NCBI RefSeq assembly: GCF_035917975.1
Contig: NZ_CP109130.1
Location: 3,348,001 to 3,412,000, forward strand
Direction: 5' to 3'
From: Streptosporangium sp. NBC_01756
GTDB lineage: Bacteria > Actinomycetota > Actinomycetes > Streptosporangiales > Streptosporangiaceae
Length of the DNA: 64,000 nt
The notes beneath the pieces are model-generated. The model was not told where the DNA came from. It did no database searches and saw only the letters and a program-made list of their open reading frames with translations. A program made the position numbers and the translations under genes. Every line of letters begins with the position of its first letter. The stretch's first letter is position 1. This document shows, one piece after another, positions 44,468-53,257 of this stretch.

Positions 44468-44670
44468 TCATGTAAGCCAGTGCGAGGGGCATCCCGCGAG
44501 ACTCCCCCGCCACGGCAGCCGCTCCGCAGCAAGGCCGCACAGGTCAACGCCCCGGCCCTATTTTCGAGCGAGACATGGTCGGATTGCTACACAGCCACCA
44601 TGATCAGTAACAGTTGGGTTGTATCGAATGATCAATCGTTCATAGCTGAGCGGTGGTTCATCATAAAGGC

Positions 44671-45186
44671 ATGAGCTCTAGGTGGCGAGTGCTGTTATGG
44701 GGCGGCGGAGGGGTGGTGGCGCTTACGTGCACGGTGGTGGGCGTGCTGCTGTTCCGGGCCGGGCTGGATGACGCCGACAAGTGGGCGAGCATCATCGGGA
44801 TGAGCGTCACGGTGATCAGCTTTCTGTTGTCGGTGTACGGGATCGTCCTGGCCCGACGTGCCGCGGTTTCCAACGCGCTGCCGACCGCGGTACAGCCGTC
44901 GGACGTGGTGCAGGTGATCGCTTCCGGATCCCGATCTATCGCGGCACATACCTTGTCCGGCTTGGCCTCTACCGACGGTAACCCTGCCGATGAGGATGAA
45001 AAGCGACCGGCGGTACCTGCTCCCACTGAGCACGCCGATCATCGGCCGGAGGAGGTGCTGACCGAGCCGCCCCCATCGACCAAAGCGAGGATCCAGGCCA
45101 CGGGGGAACGGTCAATCGCCGCTCACACCATCTCCGGAACCGTCTCCACTGGCGACACCCCGCCCAGCACACCGACAGCAGGCTGA
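44671..45186 (+). CDS. Membrane protein with repeated RSIAAHTISG motif, STAND partner
   Basis: A 171-aa protein with two hydrophobic segments (VLLWGGGGVVALTCTVVGVLLF, then IIGMSVTVISFLLSVYGIVLA) and a soluble tail. The tail carries two copies of a short motif: SGSRSIAAHTLSGLASTDG and TGERSIAAHTISGTVSTGD. The downstream STAND protein begins with a third copy (DGQRSIAAHAIAAATTGD), so the two proteins share a short recognition or assembly motif. ATG 44671 chosen because it opens the basic membrane-anchor start; only 4 bp separate the two genes. Probably a membrane anchor or effector for the STAND ATPase; inference. Confidence 0.65.
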   Translation: MSSRWRVLLWGGGGVVALTCTVVGVLLFRAGLDDADKWASIIGMSVTVISFLLSVYGIVLARRAAVSNALPTAVQPSDVVQVIASGSRSIAAHTLSGLASTDGNPADEDEKRPAVPAPTEHADHRPEEVLTEPPPSTKARIQATGERSIAAHTISGTVSTGDTPPSTPTAG

Positions 45187-45718
45187 CCGCATGCCCGAGC
45201 CCGTTCCTCCCGCTCCCAGTATCCGAGCCGACGGGCAGCGTTCCATCGCCGCTCACGCCATCGCCGCTGCGACCACAGGAGACAACTCGCCGATCATTAA
45301 ACTGGAGCCGGGAACGCTTCGCTCTCCTGACACAGTCGATCTGAGCGGGCAGGTGAGCAACCTGCCGCAGGCGCCCTCGGCAGTGTTCGTAGGCCGCATA
45401 CAGGCGCTCGTCGCGATGAGGAACGCGCTGGCCGATGTCGCGGGACAGGTGGTCATCGGCCAGGTGATTCTCGGCATGGGAGGCGTGGGAAAGAGCGAAC
45501 TCGTCCGCCATTACACAGCTGACCAGGCGGAGCGGTACCGACTTGTGTGGTGGATCACTGCTACCGACAGCGCGCAGATCATCGCAGGCCTGGTCGCACT
45601 TGCCGAGCGACTGCATCCCCCATTGCCACTGGCCGTGGCGTTGTCGACGGTGCTAGGGGTCGAGCAGACGGCCCAGTGGGCCCGCAGCTGGCTGCAGGCC
45701 CATGACCGGTGGCTGCTA

Positions 45719-46682
45719 GGGCCTGTCCTGCGGATCATGAGAGCCAGTCCAGGGTGGCGATGAGCAGGATCTGGGAGCGGTAGATGAGGGCGCGTTTGGC
45801 GTAGCGGGAGGCTAGTGCGCGGTAGCGCTTGAGCCGCGCGATCGCCCGCTCCACAACGTTGCGCCGCTTGTAGATTTCCGAGTCGAAGGCGTACGGCCGC
45901 CCGCCGGCTGAGCCGCGTTTCTTGCGGTGGGCCAACTGATCCTTCTTCTCCGGGATGGTCGCGGCGATCCGCCGGCGGCGCAAGTAGCGGCGGGTGCCAC
46001 GAGCGCTGTAAGCCTTGTCAGCGATCACCCGAAACCGCCAGCCCCGGCGACGGGCGGTAGGGGCGAACGCGATGACCTGGTCGATCAGCGGGATCAGCCG
46101 CGGATTGTCACCCGCCTGGCCAGCGGTCAGGACGACGGCCAGCACCCGGCACCAGGCATCCACCGCCAGATGCAGCTTGCTGGTCAGGCCGCCCCGGGAG
46201 CGGCCCAGCGCCTCCCCGTCGACGGCAGCCACCGTCGCACCCGAAGCGCCGATGACGGCAGATCCCCCTTTTTCCGGGCGCCAGCGGCATGCTGGTGCGC
46301 CCGGGTGACGGTGGAGTCGACCGACACCTCCCATAGTTCGGTGGCATCGTCTTCTTCGGCGAGCTGAACGTTTCCCTTGACATGCTGGAAGATCGCCTCC
46401 CAGGTACCGTCGGCGGTCCATCGGCGCAGTCGCTCATGCAGGGTCTTCCATGGCCCGTACCGGTCGGGGACATCCCGCCACGGCGCCCCTGTCCGGGCCT
46501 GCCACAAGATCCCGTTGATCACCTGCCGATGGTCACGCCACTGACCGCCCTGCCCACCGCCTTCCGGCAAGACCGATTTGATCTCCTCCCACTGCTGATC
46601 AGTGAGTTCCCCCCGATGAACCATGCCTCCAGCATGACCGATCAGCCCAAATGCTCTGGCTGAAGATTCACAGGACAGGCCC
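45719..46682 (-). mobile_element. IS5-family (IS427-group-like) element
   Basis: 964 bp with inverted repeats GGGCCTGTCCTG (left) and the complement of CAGGACAGGCCC (right) and a TA target duplication (45717-45718, 46683-46684). The TA duplication and two-frame transposase are features of the IS427 group. Removing it restores the STAND gene exactly. Confidence 0.9.
45735..46624 (-). CDS. IS5-family transposase, two overlapping frames
   Basis: Frame A starts at ATG 46624 (VHRGELTDQQWEEIKSVLP, then PWRDVPDRYGPWKTLHERL and VSVDSTVTRAHQHAAGARKKG). Frame B carries the rest (GRSRGGLTSKLHLAVD, FRVIADKAYSARGTR, RNVVERAIARLKRYRAL), holding the remaining catalytic residues. They overlap at the run AAAAAGGGGG near 46268, a plausible slippery site for programmed frameshifting. 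The full product would be about 290 aa. The element looks intact. Confidence 0.85.
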
Positions 46683-47610
46683 TAGTGCTGGATAACGTCG
46701 AAGACCCTCGGCAGGTACGGAGTTTGCTGGGTCAGCTCCGTAGCGGACATGTCGTGATAACCACCCGGCGCCGGGTGTCCTGGCCCGACGGGGTAGTTCG
46801 GCTGCCGTTGGACCTCCTAGAGCAAGATGCCGCCACCGAGCTGCTCATCCGGACGAGCGAGCGAAGCGCGGATCCCGACGAGCGGTTGGCGTTCGCAGCG
46901 CTCGCCGCCGAATTGGGGTATCTGCCGCTGGCCTTGCAGCAGGCCGGAGCCTACATCCGCGAGGCTGGCATCATCTCCAACCAGTATCTGAAACTGCTGG
47001 CTGATCATCCGCTATACATGTACCGGGCATCGCCCGAGCAAGACGACGCACAGCAGACAATCGCCCGGCTGTGGAACGCGCACCTAGACCTCATCCGTTC
47101 CCGCAACCAGAATGCTGAACAGATACTGCGCGTCCTGGCCTGCTACGCCCCCGAGAACATCCCCCGCGACATCATCGGCGGCCCCGGTGTCGCTGGCGGT
47201 CCGGCGATACTGGACGCGCTGCGACTGCTGGCCTCCTACAGCCTGATCACTCTGGGAGAGCAAACCCTCACGATGCACCGGCTGCTGCAGGCGGTTCTGG
47301 TCGCGACGGATGACATCCACTCCCACAATGCCACTGGCGGGCCAGCATCGCCGCAGCTGGCACTGGCCTGGCTGGCCGAGGCGTGGTCAGCCGCCGAAGA
47401 ACTTCCCCCGCAGCAGCAGACCAGCAAATACCAGCTACTCGGCACGCACGCCGAAAGCCTGACCCGCCACTACTCGATCACGTTTATAACCGGTGAACAC
47501 GACTGGATCTTTCCCAAGGTTGCCCTCTTCGAATACGAGCAGGGCAACTATCACCGCGCCGAGCCATTAGCCCGGCATGCTGTGGCCATTACGTTGGCCG
47601 GCTGGGGTAA

Positions 47611-48140
47611 GGAGCACCCCGATACGTTGACCACCCGCAACAACCTGGCATTGGTATTGCAGGGGTTGGGGCGGTTGCAGGAGGCCGAGGCTGAGCATCG
47701 GGCCGTGCTGGGAATTCGGCGACGGGTACTGGGCGAGGAACACCCCGATACGTTGGCCGGCCGCAACAACCTAGCATCAGCGTTACAGGAGTTGGGGCGG
47801 TTGCAGGAGGCCGAGGCTGAGCATCGGGCCGTGCTGGGAATTCGGCGACGGGTACTGGGCGAGGAACACCCCGATACGTTGATTAGCCGTCACAACCTCG
47901 CATCGGTGTTGCAGGGGCTTGGGCGGCTGGAAGAGGCCGAGGCCGAAGGGCGTGCGGTGTGGCAAGCCTCACGACAGGTGCTGGGTGAGGAACACCCCGA
48001 TACCTTGGCCAGCCGCGGCAACCTCGCGTTGGTGTTGCAGGGGCTTGGGCGGCTGGAAGAGGCCGAGGCCGAAGGGCGTGCGGTGTGGCAAGCCTCACGA
48101 CAGGTGCTGGGTGAGGAACACCCCGATACCCTAATCAGTC
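47611..48140. repeat. 126-bp tandem repeats encoding TPRs
   Basis: CACCCCGATAC starts at 47615, 47741, 47867, 47993 and 48119, a period of exactly 126 bp. Adjacent units are nearly identical at DNA level, in two sub-types (the EHRAVLGIRRRVLG type and the EGRAVWQASRQVLG type), showing recent unit duplication. Confidence 0.9.
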
Positions 48141-48286
48141 GAAACAATCTGGAAGAAATCATTCGTGAACGAACCAAACGACGGAGAATTGAAACATGTA
48201 GTCGTCTGGGGAACCTCGATCGCAATGCACCCTGTGCATGCGGTTCAGGGAAGAAGCACAAACGCTGCCATGGCAAGGGACGGTGA

Positions 48287-48571
48287 CGCCGGATCGGCAT
48301 CAAATGACCAGCAGGTCGTGGATAAGCTCGACATTGACATTATGATCGTTAAGCGTGACACTCTCCGCAAACAGCCCATACGCCTTCGCTTGTGCCCCTG
48401 CCACGCTCTACGGCTTTACGCCGAAAGCTGGGACCTAAAAGAAATTCGTCCATCATGTCAAGGCTCGAAGCCCACGACAGGTGTGGGCCATGCACGGGAT
48501 GACCTTGAAAAGGGTGTGGGCTGTTCGAGGTATTTGCGCAGCTCATGCCGCATAAGACGGCCGTACAGCCG
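48287..48571. other. Intergenic region before attR copy
   Basis: About 285 bp with no supportable gene; short frames only. Confidence 0.5.
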
Positions 48572-48620
48572 CCGCTCTCCTAAAGCGGGTGTCGCATGTT
48601 CGAATCATGCCGAGGGCACT
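48572..48620. repeat. tRNA-Arg 3' fragment (attR, copy 2)
   Basis: 49 bp matching 6897-6945 with one mismatch. No tRNA 5' half precedes it, so it is not a gene. It marks an integration junction and, with the intact tRNA, bounds a segment of about 41.7 kb that contains the whole AICE. Confidence 0.85.
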
Positions 48621-48903
48621 CTTCCGACCTAGCGGTTTGCCGTCCGCCCTGAGAATTCTCCCCAGGGGGGCTTATGCGGCGTGCAGCCATAGGCCACTGA
48701 ACGCAGCCTTGAATCACTGGTGACGGTCTATTCAAGGGATGATCTTGCGAGCGTTCGACCAGGCCGCAACCGCTGGAACGACAAGTCCCCTGCGAAGATC
48801 AACCGCTCGGGTACGCCCCGCCACCCTGTTTCGGTCCAGAACTTTCACACGATCCCGTTGAGAACTGTCCAGTGAGTCTTTTGATTCTGGGTGACGGCCC
48901 TCT
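48621..48903. other. Non-coding stretch right of att copy 2
   Basis: No gene supported. Unlike the sequence next to the other two att copies, it lacks the GCAGCCGTGTGCC arm-like block. Confidence 0.5.
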
Positions 48904-49426
48904 TCACCCGTCGTAGGATGAGGATGGCCTGTACAGGTGCGGTGGCGCGATGCGGGCAGCAACGAGGAGTGCTCCGGCGCTGACCGCGTAGGCGATGGGC
49001 GCCAACACCCAGACCCCTCCCTCCGGGTGCGTACCGAAATAGAAGTCCGGTTGACTGCCGGTGAGCATGTCCGCGGTGGCGTCCGCCGGTGGGAGGGTTA
49101 CTGGAAGCTCTTGCAGCACGAACACCAGATGGAGCAGGGCCAGGCCGCCGCAGAGTCCGCTGACGGCGCCGACCAGCGTGCGAGATCTTGCCACAACGAC
49201 GACACTCATCAGAAGTGGCAGGACGCCGATAACGAAGACGTCCAGGGCTATGAAGTCCCGCTGTGAGACCCCGGGGAAGGAGCTGGCGAGCGTCGCCAAA
49301 GGCAAGGGGGGAGGGACCCTCCCTCGTCGTAGCGAGCAACGCCCACGGCACCAGCGAAACGCTCATTGCCACCACGAACCACGCCCGCGAGCGACGACTC
49401 GCTGGCACGTCCCTCCACGTCGGCAC
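48904..49426 (-). pseudogene. Membrane protein gene with a frameshift
   Basis: Two minus-strand segments join around the C-run near 49310: AWFVVAMSVSLVPWALLATT upstream, then SSFPGVSQRDFIALDVFVIG and two more hydrophobic helices (VLPLLMSVVVVA, VLAPIAYAVSAGALLVAARI). Together they would form a four-helix membrane protein of unknown family. Confidence 0.5.
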
Positions 49427-49526
49427 CGGAAGATCGTATAGGACGCTTTCCGGAGTCGCCCCGGTTTGGGTAGGTCATCCGATCCAACGACCACTCATGT
49501 CCTCAGGCACGGTCACCCCCATGCTG

Positions 49527-50576
49527 TTAGGACTTATAAGCGATGGAGCCGGTCCAGTAGGCGGCGGCCTTCTGGTAGACCATGAACGACTGACTGTCGA
49601 AGTACGGCGAGACACCGGTGTCGTACCGACCGTCGTCATCGGGGTCGGAAACGCTGATCGTGATGCCGTTGAGATAGCCGGCACGGCTGTCGCTCGTGTA
49701 CTGGGTCAGCCACGAGGAACCGAGAGAGCCTTCCCCGGTGAACGGAGAGTCCACGCCTATCGGCCGGTCTGCCGGGAGACCGGTGACCTTCATCGTGAAT
49801 GTCGATCCGGTCGACCGTTCGAGGGTCTCGCCCGTGTAGGGCCGACTGCCATCGGGCTCGGGGCCGGCGGGGTAGCCGAAGACATCGACGGTGGGCGCGA
49901 GCGGCTGGTTGAACGTGATCCCCTGCCCGCCGACGTTGTCGGTCAGCTTCCCGGCATCGGTCAGCACGTCCGTAGAAGAGAGGACAACCCCGTTGTACAC
50001 GTTGCCGAAGGCGTAGTCGCGGTCATAGTCTCGGATGTCGTCAAAGTCATAATGGGTGACGCCCTGCTTGCCGACGTACAGGCCGAACGGGGTCATGCCC
50101 TCGGAGTAGCCGGGGACGAAGACCCACTTGGCCAGCGGCCCGGCCGGGGCCTCGTTATCCAACAGGCAGTGACCTGCCGTCGCGACGACGTTCCAGAATT
50201 TCGACTGCACGACCGTGCCGGTGCACCAGTGCGGCTGGAGGTCGCTGCCGACGAAGAACACCTTGCCCGAGGTCATGGGCATCTCCCCCGCCGGTGAGGT
50301 CTGCGCTTCCCGTGGCTCGATGGAAACCGGAGGGCCGTCCGGGATGATGTCCGTGGCCAGGCGTTCCCCGCTGACCGCGGTCTGCACGGCGTACGGCGTG
50401 GCGTTCTTCAGGTTGGCGGCCCCGTCGGCGAGCCAGAACCTCGCGACCTGCTGAGCCACCGTCACGGTGGAGGCCAACGGGACTATCGCCACGCTCGCGG
50501 CTTGCGCCGGCTCAGTGACGACGGCGGAAACCAACACGCTCAAGCCAGTACCCAACGCGATCAGCGTACGCCTCAA
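49527..50576 (-). CDS. Secreted trypsin-like serine protease
   Basis: A 349-aa exported protein. The signal peptide (RRTLIALGTGLSVLVSAVV, cleaved near AQA) is clear. The catalytic histidine lies in VVATAGHCLLD, a candidate Asp in RDYDRDYAFGNV, and the nucleophile region in GEGSLGSSWLTQY (GSS rather than the canonical GDSGG), typical of V8/glutamyl-endopeptidase-like S1 proteins of actinomycetes. Secreted to the mycelial surface or medium. It lies between att copies 2 and 3, so it could be element cargo. ATG at 50576. Confidence 0.8.
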   Translation of the reverse strand: MRRTLIALGTGLSVLVSAVVTEPAQAASVAIVPLASTVTVAQQVARFWLADGAANLKNATPYAVQTAVSGERLATDIIPDGPPVSIEPREAQTSPAGEMPMTSGKVFFVGSDLQPHWCTGTVVQSKFWNVVATAGHCLLDNEAPAGPLAKWVFVPGYSEGMTPFGLYVGKQGVTHYDFDDIRDYDRDYAFGNVYNGVVLSSTDVLTDAGKLTDNVGGQGITFNQPLAPTVDVFGYPAGPEPDGSRPYTGETLERSTGSTFTMKVTGLPADRPIGVDSPFTGEGSLGSSWLTQYTSDSRAGYLNGITISVSDPDDDGRYDTGVSPYFDSQSFMVYQKAAAYWTGSIAYKS

Positions 50577-50699
50577 GATCGATCTCCCGTTCAGTCATGG
50601 GACGTCTTCGCGCCCCGTCAGCGTGGAGAGCCGGCCGATCAACACGGTCGGCGAACAGCAAGATCGTAATCTTGGCGGTGGCCCTGCTCCTAGTCTTTT

Positions 50700-51080
50700 T
50701 AGATCACATGTTCGATACAGGAGTGCTCGATGGACCACCACTTCCTGACTATGGGACGACCAGGGGCGTCGGCGGTGCCGCTTGAACAGCGTGCGGACCG
50801 TGCCGTCCGCGCTTTGGCAGCCCTTGTCCGCGAAGATCTTCACGCCTGCGTCGGTCAGGGCGTTGATCGGGCCAGCCAGGCTACGGTCAGTTCGTGGATG
50901 GCTCCGAGCAGCGCAGGCGAGGCCCATATCGGCCGACCATGAGATCGACCGGCAATCGGACGTTCATGCCGCGCTGTTTGTGCTTGCCGCTGTAGTACGG
51001 CCGTTCGCGGCAATGCAGTCCATGGGGATGAGAAGGCCACCGAGATGGTGCAGCCGGCTGGAACCCGCGAGCCACGGTAA
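50700..51080 (-). pseudogene. IS5-family transposase relic
   Basis: Minus-strand fragments read IPMDCIAA, YYSGKHKQRGMNV, IWASPALLGAIHELTV, GVKIFADKGCQSADGTVRTLFKRHR. These match the core of a DDE_Tnp_4 transposase with at least two frame changes. The N- and C-termini are gone. Confidence 0.7.
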
Positions 51081-51366
51081 GCCGGCACGAGGCTCCCGGT
51101 CGAGGTGTTGGATCTTGTTGCTGCCGTCTCGCCAGGCGCCTCCTCTCATCCGCCACCGTTCTCCACAAACCCATCAGGACCAGGGCCGCCAGGCTGAAAG
51201 AGCTCAGTCATCCAGCCGAGGGCACCCCGCACCGGCCGGGGCAGCTGTGGTCGCGACAATGCCCGCTCTGTACCGGATCGTTCATGACGGAGTATCACTC
51301 TGCCATGATCCACGAACCAAAATCATGCGTGACTGAGCCGCAGCTGCAGGTGCCAGGATCTATCTC

Positions 51367-51696
51367 GTGAAAGCCATAGGAATCTTCTACTTCCCTGCCG
51401 CCATATTGTCCTTCCTGATAGCTCCGATCATCTACGCTCATGGCATCTGGTCCGGCCACTTCCTGGATCTGCGAGCCCGTGAAGAGTATTGCGGCGAAGG
51501 CCTGCCGGACGAACCCCCCACGAGTTGGAGCTGGATTCCTCTGCGACATTTATGCAAATGGCGCGACGGATCCAGCACTGAACTCGTACCGCCCTACGTC
51601 AACCCGATCCTCGCTGCCTGCCTCATCCTCACCATCACCTTTATCGTCCTGGCCTGGAAGGCAAAGCGGTCCACCGCCCACAGTCGCGCGTCCTGA
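51367..51696 (+). CDS. Hypothetical two-helix membrane protein
   Basis: A 109-aa protein with an N-terminal hydrophobic helix (GIFYFPAAILSFLIAPIIYA), an extracellular-looking loop rich in Trp and Cys, and a C-terminal helix (PILAACLILTITFIVLAWK) ending in basic residues. GTG at 51367. Not recognised. Confidence 0.55.
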   Translation: MKAIGIFYFPAAILSFLIAPIIYAHGIWSGHFLDLRAREEYCGEGLPDEPPTSWSWIPLRHLCKWRDGSSTELVPPYVNPILAACLILTITFIVLAWKAKRSTAHSRAS

Positions 51697-51745
51697 CCAA
51701 GTGACCACCAGGCCATTGAAGACAAGGCGTAGAACGAGGACGGCG

Positions 51746-51868
51746 ATGGTCGAGGTAAATCACGCTGGCGTCGCATGGTTATACGACATCAGCATTTTAG
51801 GTGATACATGCAGCCTGACCTTCGTCCGGGGAGACAATGAGGTCGAGGCACTGAGAGAGCTTTTTTAA
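51746..51868 (+). pseudogene. N-terminal fragment of a DUF6461-like gene
   Basis: 40 codons: VNHAGVAWLYDISILGDTCSLTFVRG, then a premature end. The pattern GDxCxLTFVRG matches the opening of DUF6461-like proteins such as 8914-9591. The remainder is absent. Confidence 0.55.
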
Positions 51869-51981
51869 GATCTTTGACCCCTGCCGAAGATCAGAGACCA
51901 CAGGCCGACCGCGACGGTCACGTCCGGTAAGAACTCCTCACAGAATGATCTCTCAGGGCGTCGCGACGGTACGGTGTGCCG

Positions 51982-52506
51982 ATGGGGGACATCTACGAAC
52001 TCGTGCTGTCGGTGGACGTTCGTGCCGACGTCACCGACGAGGAGCTCGCCGAGTTGCGGTGGCATGTGGGGCAAGGGCCACGCCCTGAGCGGCTGCCGAT
52101 CGGCACTGACAGATATGTGGAAACCTATCCACTCGGTGACCCCGGCGACCCCGATTGCGAGTGGGAAGACGCGGAGGCGGGGCCCGTGTTTGCGCAGCGA
52201 GGCGCTGCTCGGCGCGTGGGGGGCGCGCTCGTCGCCGAGTTGGTCGCGCGAGAGCGATCGGACGGCTGGGCACTGACGGTACGCCAAGAGCTCCATCCCG
52301 ACGACTTCTACCGGCTCCGGACACTGCTGGACTGGCTCGGCCGGTGCTCGGTCGACGCACCTACCAGCGGTGTCGACTCCTTCGTCGGCTACCTGCGCTT
52401 CCACGAGAGCGCTGAGATCGCACCCCTTGTTCTCCTGAACGGGCGGATTCGCGTGCCGAAGGACATCGAATCGCATACCCCGCACTGGGAGGACGCCACG
52501 TTGTAA
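51982..52506 (+). CDS. Hypothetical protein
   Basis: A 174-aa soluble protein (GDIYELVLSVDVRADVTDEEL at the start, WALTVRQELHPDDFYRLRTLL in the middle). Proteins of this sort are scattered in actinomycetes without known role. ATG 51982 taken; an in-frame GTG lies two codons upstream. Confidence 0.6.
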   Translation: MGDIYELVLSVDVRADVTDEELAELRWHVGQGPRPERLPIGTDRYVETYPLGDPGDPDCEWEDAEAGPVFAQRGAARRVGGALVAELVARERSDGWALTVRQELHPDDFYRLRTLLDWLGRCSVDAPTSGVDSFVGYLRFHESAEIAPLVLLNGRIRVPKDIESHTPHWEDATL

Positions 52507-52539
52507 CCGGTTTGGCCCGTGACACGTCGGAGGAGACAA

Positions 52540-52845
52540 GTGATCAAGAAGGATCCGCTGAGATTCGGGCCCGGACGGGCATGGTGCTACTGGCTGATGT
52601 TCGTTCTGAGCGTCGCTTTGGTGCTCACAGCCGGAGTCCATCTGGCCAACCGTGACGACCTGGAGAAGACGGGTCGATCGGTCACCACGCCAGCCGGAAA
52701 AGACGACACGTCGAACGCGACGATCATCGACAAAGACCAGCGCATCGAGGTTGACGAGAACAGCCCGTTTTGGCCGTTCATCGAGGAGCTTCGAAGCGCC
52801 TCCCCTCGGAGCGATTCCCCGGCCACGGATTCCAAGGAGGAGTGA
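52540..52845 (+). CDS. Hypothetical single-helix membrane protein
   Basis: A 101-aa protein with one membrane helix (AWCYWLMFVLSVALVLTAGVH) and an acidic tail (EVDENSPFWPFIEELR). The GTG at 52540 follows GGAGGAGACAA, an excellent ribosome site. Family unknown. Confidence 0.6.
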   Translation: MIKKDPLRFGPGRAWCYWLMFVLSVALVLTAGVHLANRDDLEKTGRSVTTPAGKDDTSNATIIDKDQRIEVDENSPFWPFIEELRSASPRSDSPATDSKEE

Positions 52846-52969
52846 TCGGGCTGGCTGCGAGCGACCGTCGTCCCCGAGAGGTTACGAAAGGATCATGTTC
52901 CGGGTGATTGTTTATCGAGAGATTTTCGCAGGTCAGAGCAAGTACCTGCCGGATGAGTGATCGCTTTCA

Positions 52970-53008
52970 TAAAGCGGGTGTCGCAGGTTCGAATCACGTC
53001 GGGGGCAC
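52970..53008. repeat. tRNA-Arg 3' fragment, copy 3 (diverged)
   Basis: TAAAGCGGGTGTCGCAGGTT and onward to GGGGGCAC match the tRNA with about three substitutions (CATG to CAGG, TGCC to CGTC), which break the T stem. The bases before it (ATCGCTTTCATAAAGCG) form an anticodon-like stem-loop but with CAT instead of CCT. No 5' half is present. Confidence 0.7.
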
Positions 53009-53029
53009 CATTTTGACTAGCAATCACGC

Positions 53030-53257
53030 TCTTGACCTGGGTGTTCGCCTCCGTCCTCCTTCCGACCCTATGCAGCCGTGTGCCACCGTGGGCAGCCGCA
53101 TGTCAGCGGCTGTGGGATATGCGTGGGATGGATCTTGGAGTGTTTCCGCAGGTCACTTTTCCTCTGAGTGGGCCGTAGTCACCGATCCCACAGCACCGGC
53201 TGGTGGTCGGCGCATGGGCCTGCAGGGCGAAGTCGGCCCCGCCTAGAATCGGGCGTC
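53030..53257. repeat. att-proximal conserved block, copy 2
   Basis: Homologous to 6950-7193, with the same order: GCAGCCGTGTGCCACCGT, TGTCAGCGGCTGTGGGATAT, GTGGGATGGATCTTGGAG, TTCCGCAGGTCAC, and CCCCGCCTA before the HAD start. Confidence 0.65.

Larger units (their letters stand above)
45191..48286 (+). pseudogene. STAND ATPase (NB-ARC, TPR, SEC-C), split by an IS5 element
   Basis: Without the insert this is a 709-aa protein. An N-terminal RSIAAHAIAA motif is followed by a P-loop NB-ARC domain (GMGGVGKSELVRHY, LLVLDNVED, VVITTRRR, GYLPLALQQAGAYI). Five 42-aa TPRs of the kinesin-light-chain type follow (EEHPDTL, NNLA, GRLQEAEAEHRAVL). The C-terminus is a SEC-C zinc motif (APCACGSGKKHKRCHG). 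An IS at 45719-46682 with TA duplicated splits it after DRWLL. Removal of 966 bp joins DRWLL to VLDN in frame. Such architecture is that of immune-type sensors. ATG at 45191. Confidence 0.88.
52846..53257. other. Intergenic region carrying att copy 3 and the second arm-like block
   Basis: No gene. It holds the third tRNA fragment (52970-53008) and, from about 53030, the block homologous to 6950-7193. Confidence 0.6.

Noticed and set aside
47611-48140. Possible CRISPR array because of regular repeats
   Set aside because: Units are 126 bp without spacers, in frame, and encode TPRs. No CRISPR array or cas gene was seen anywhere in the window.
48541-48620. A second complete tRNA-Arg
   Set aside because: Only the 3' half is present; upstream bases do not form a D arm or acceptor strand.
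52950-53008. A separate tRNA gene (anticodon CAT loop visible)
   Set aside because: There is no acceptor 5' strand or D arm, and the T stem is mismatched. It is a tRNA 3' fragment.
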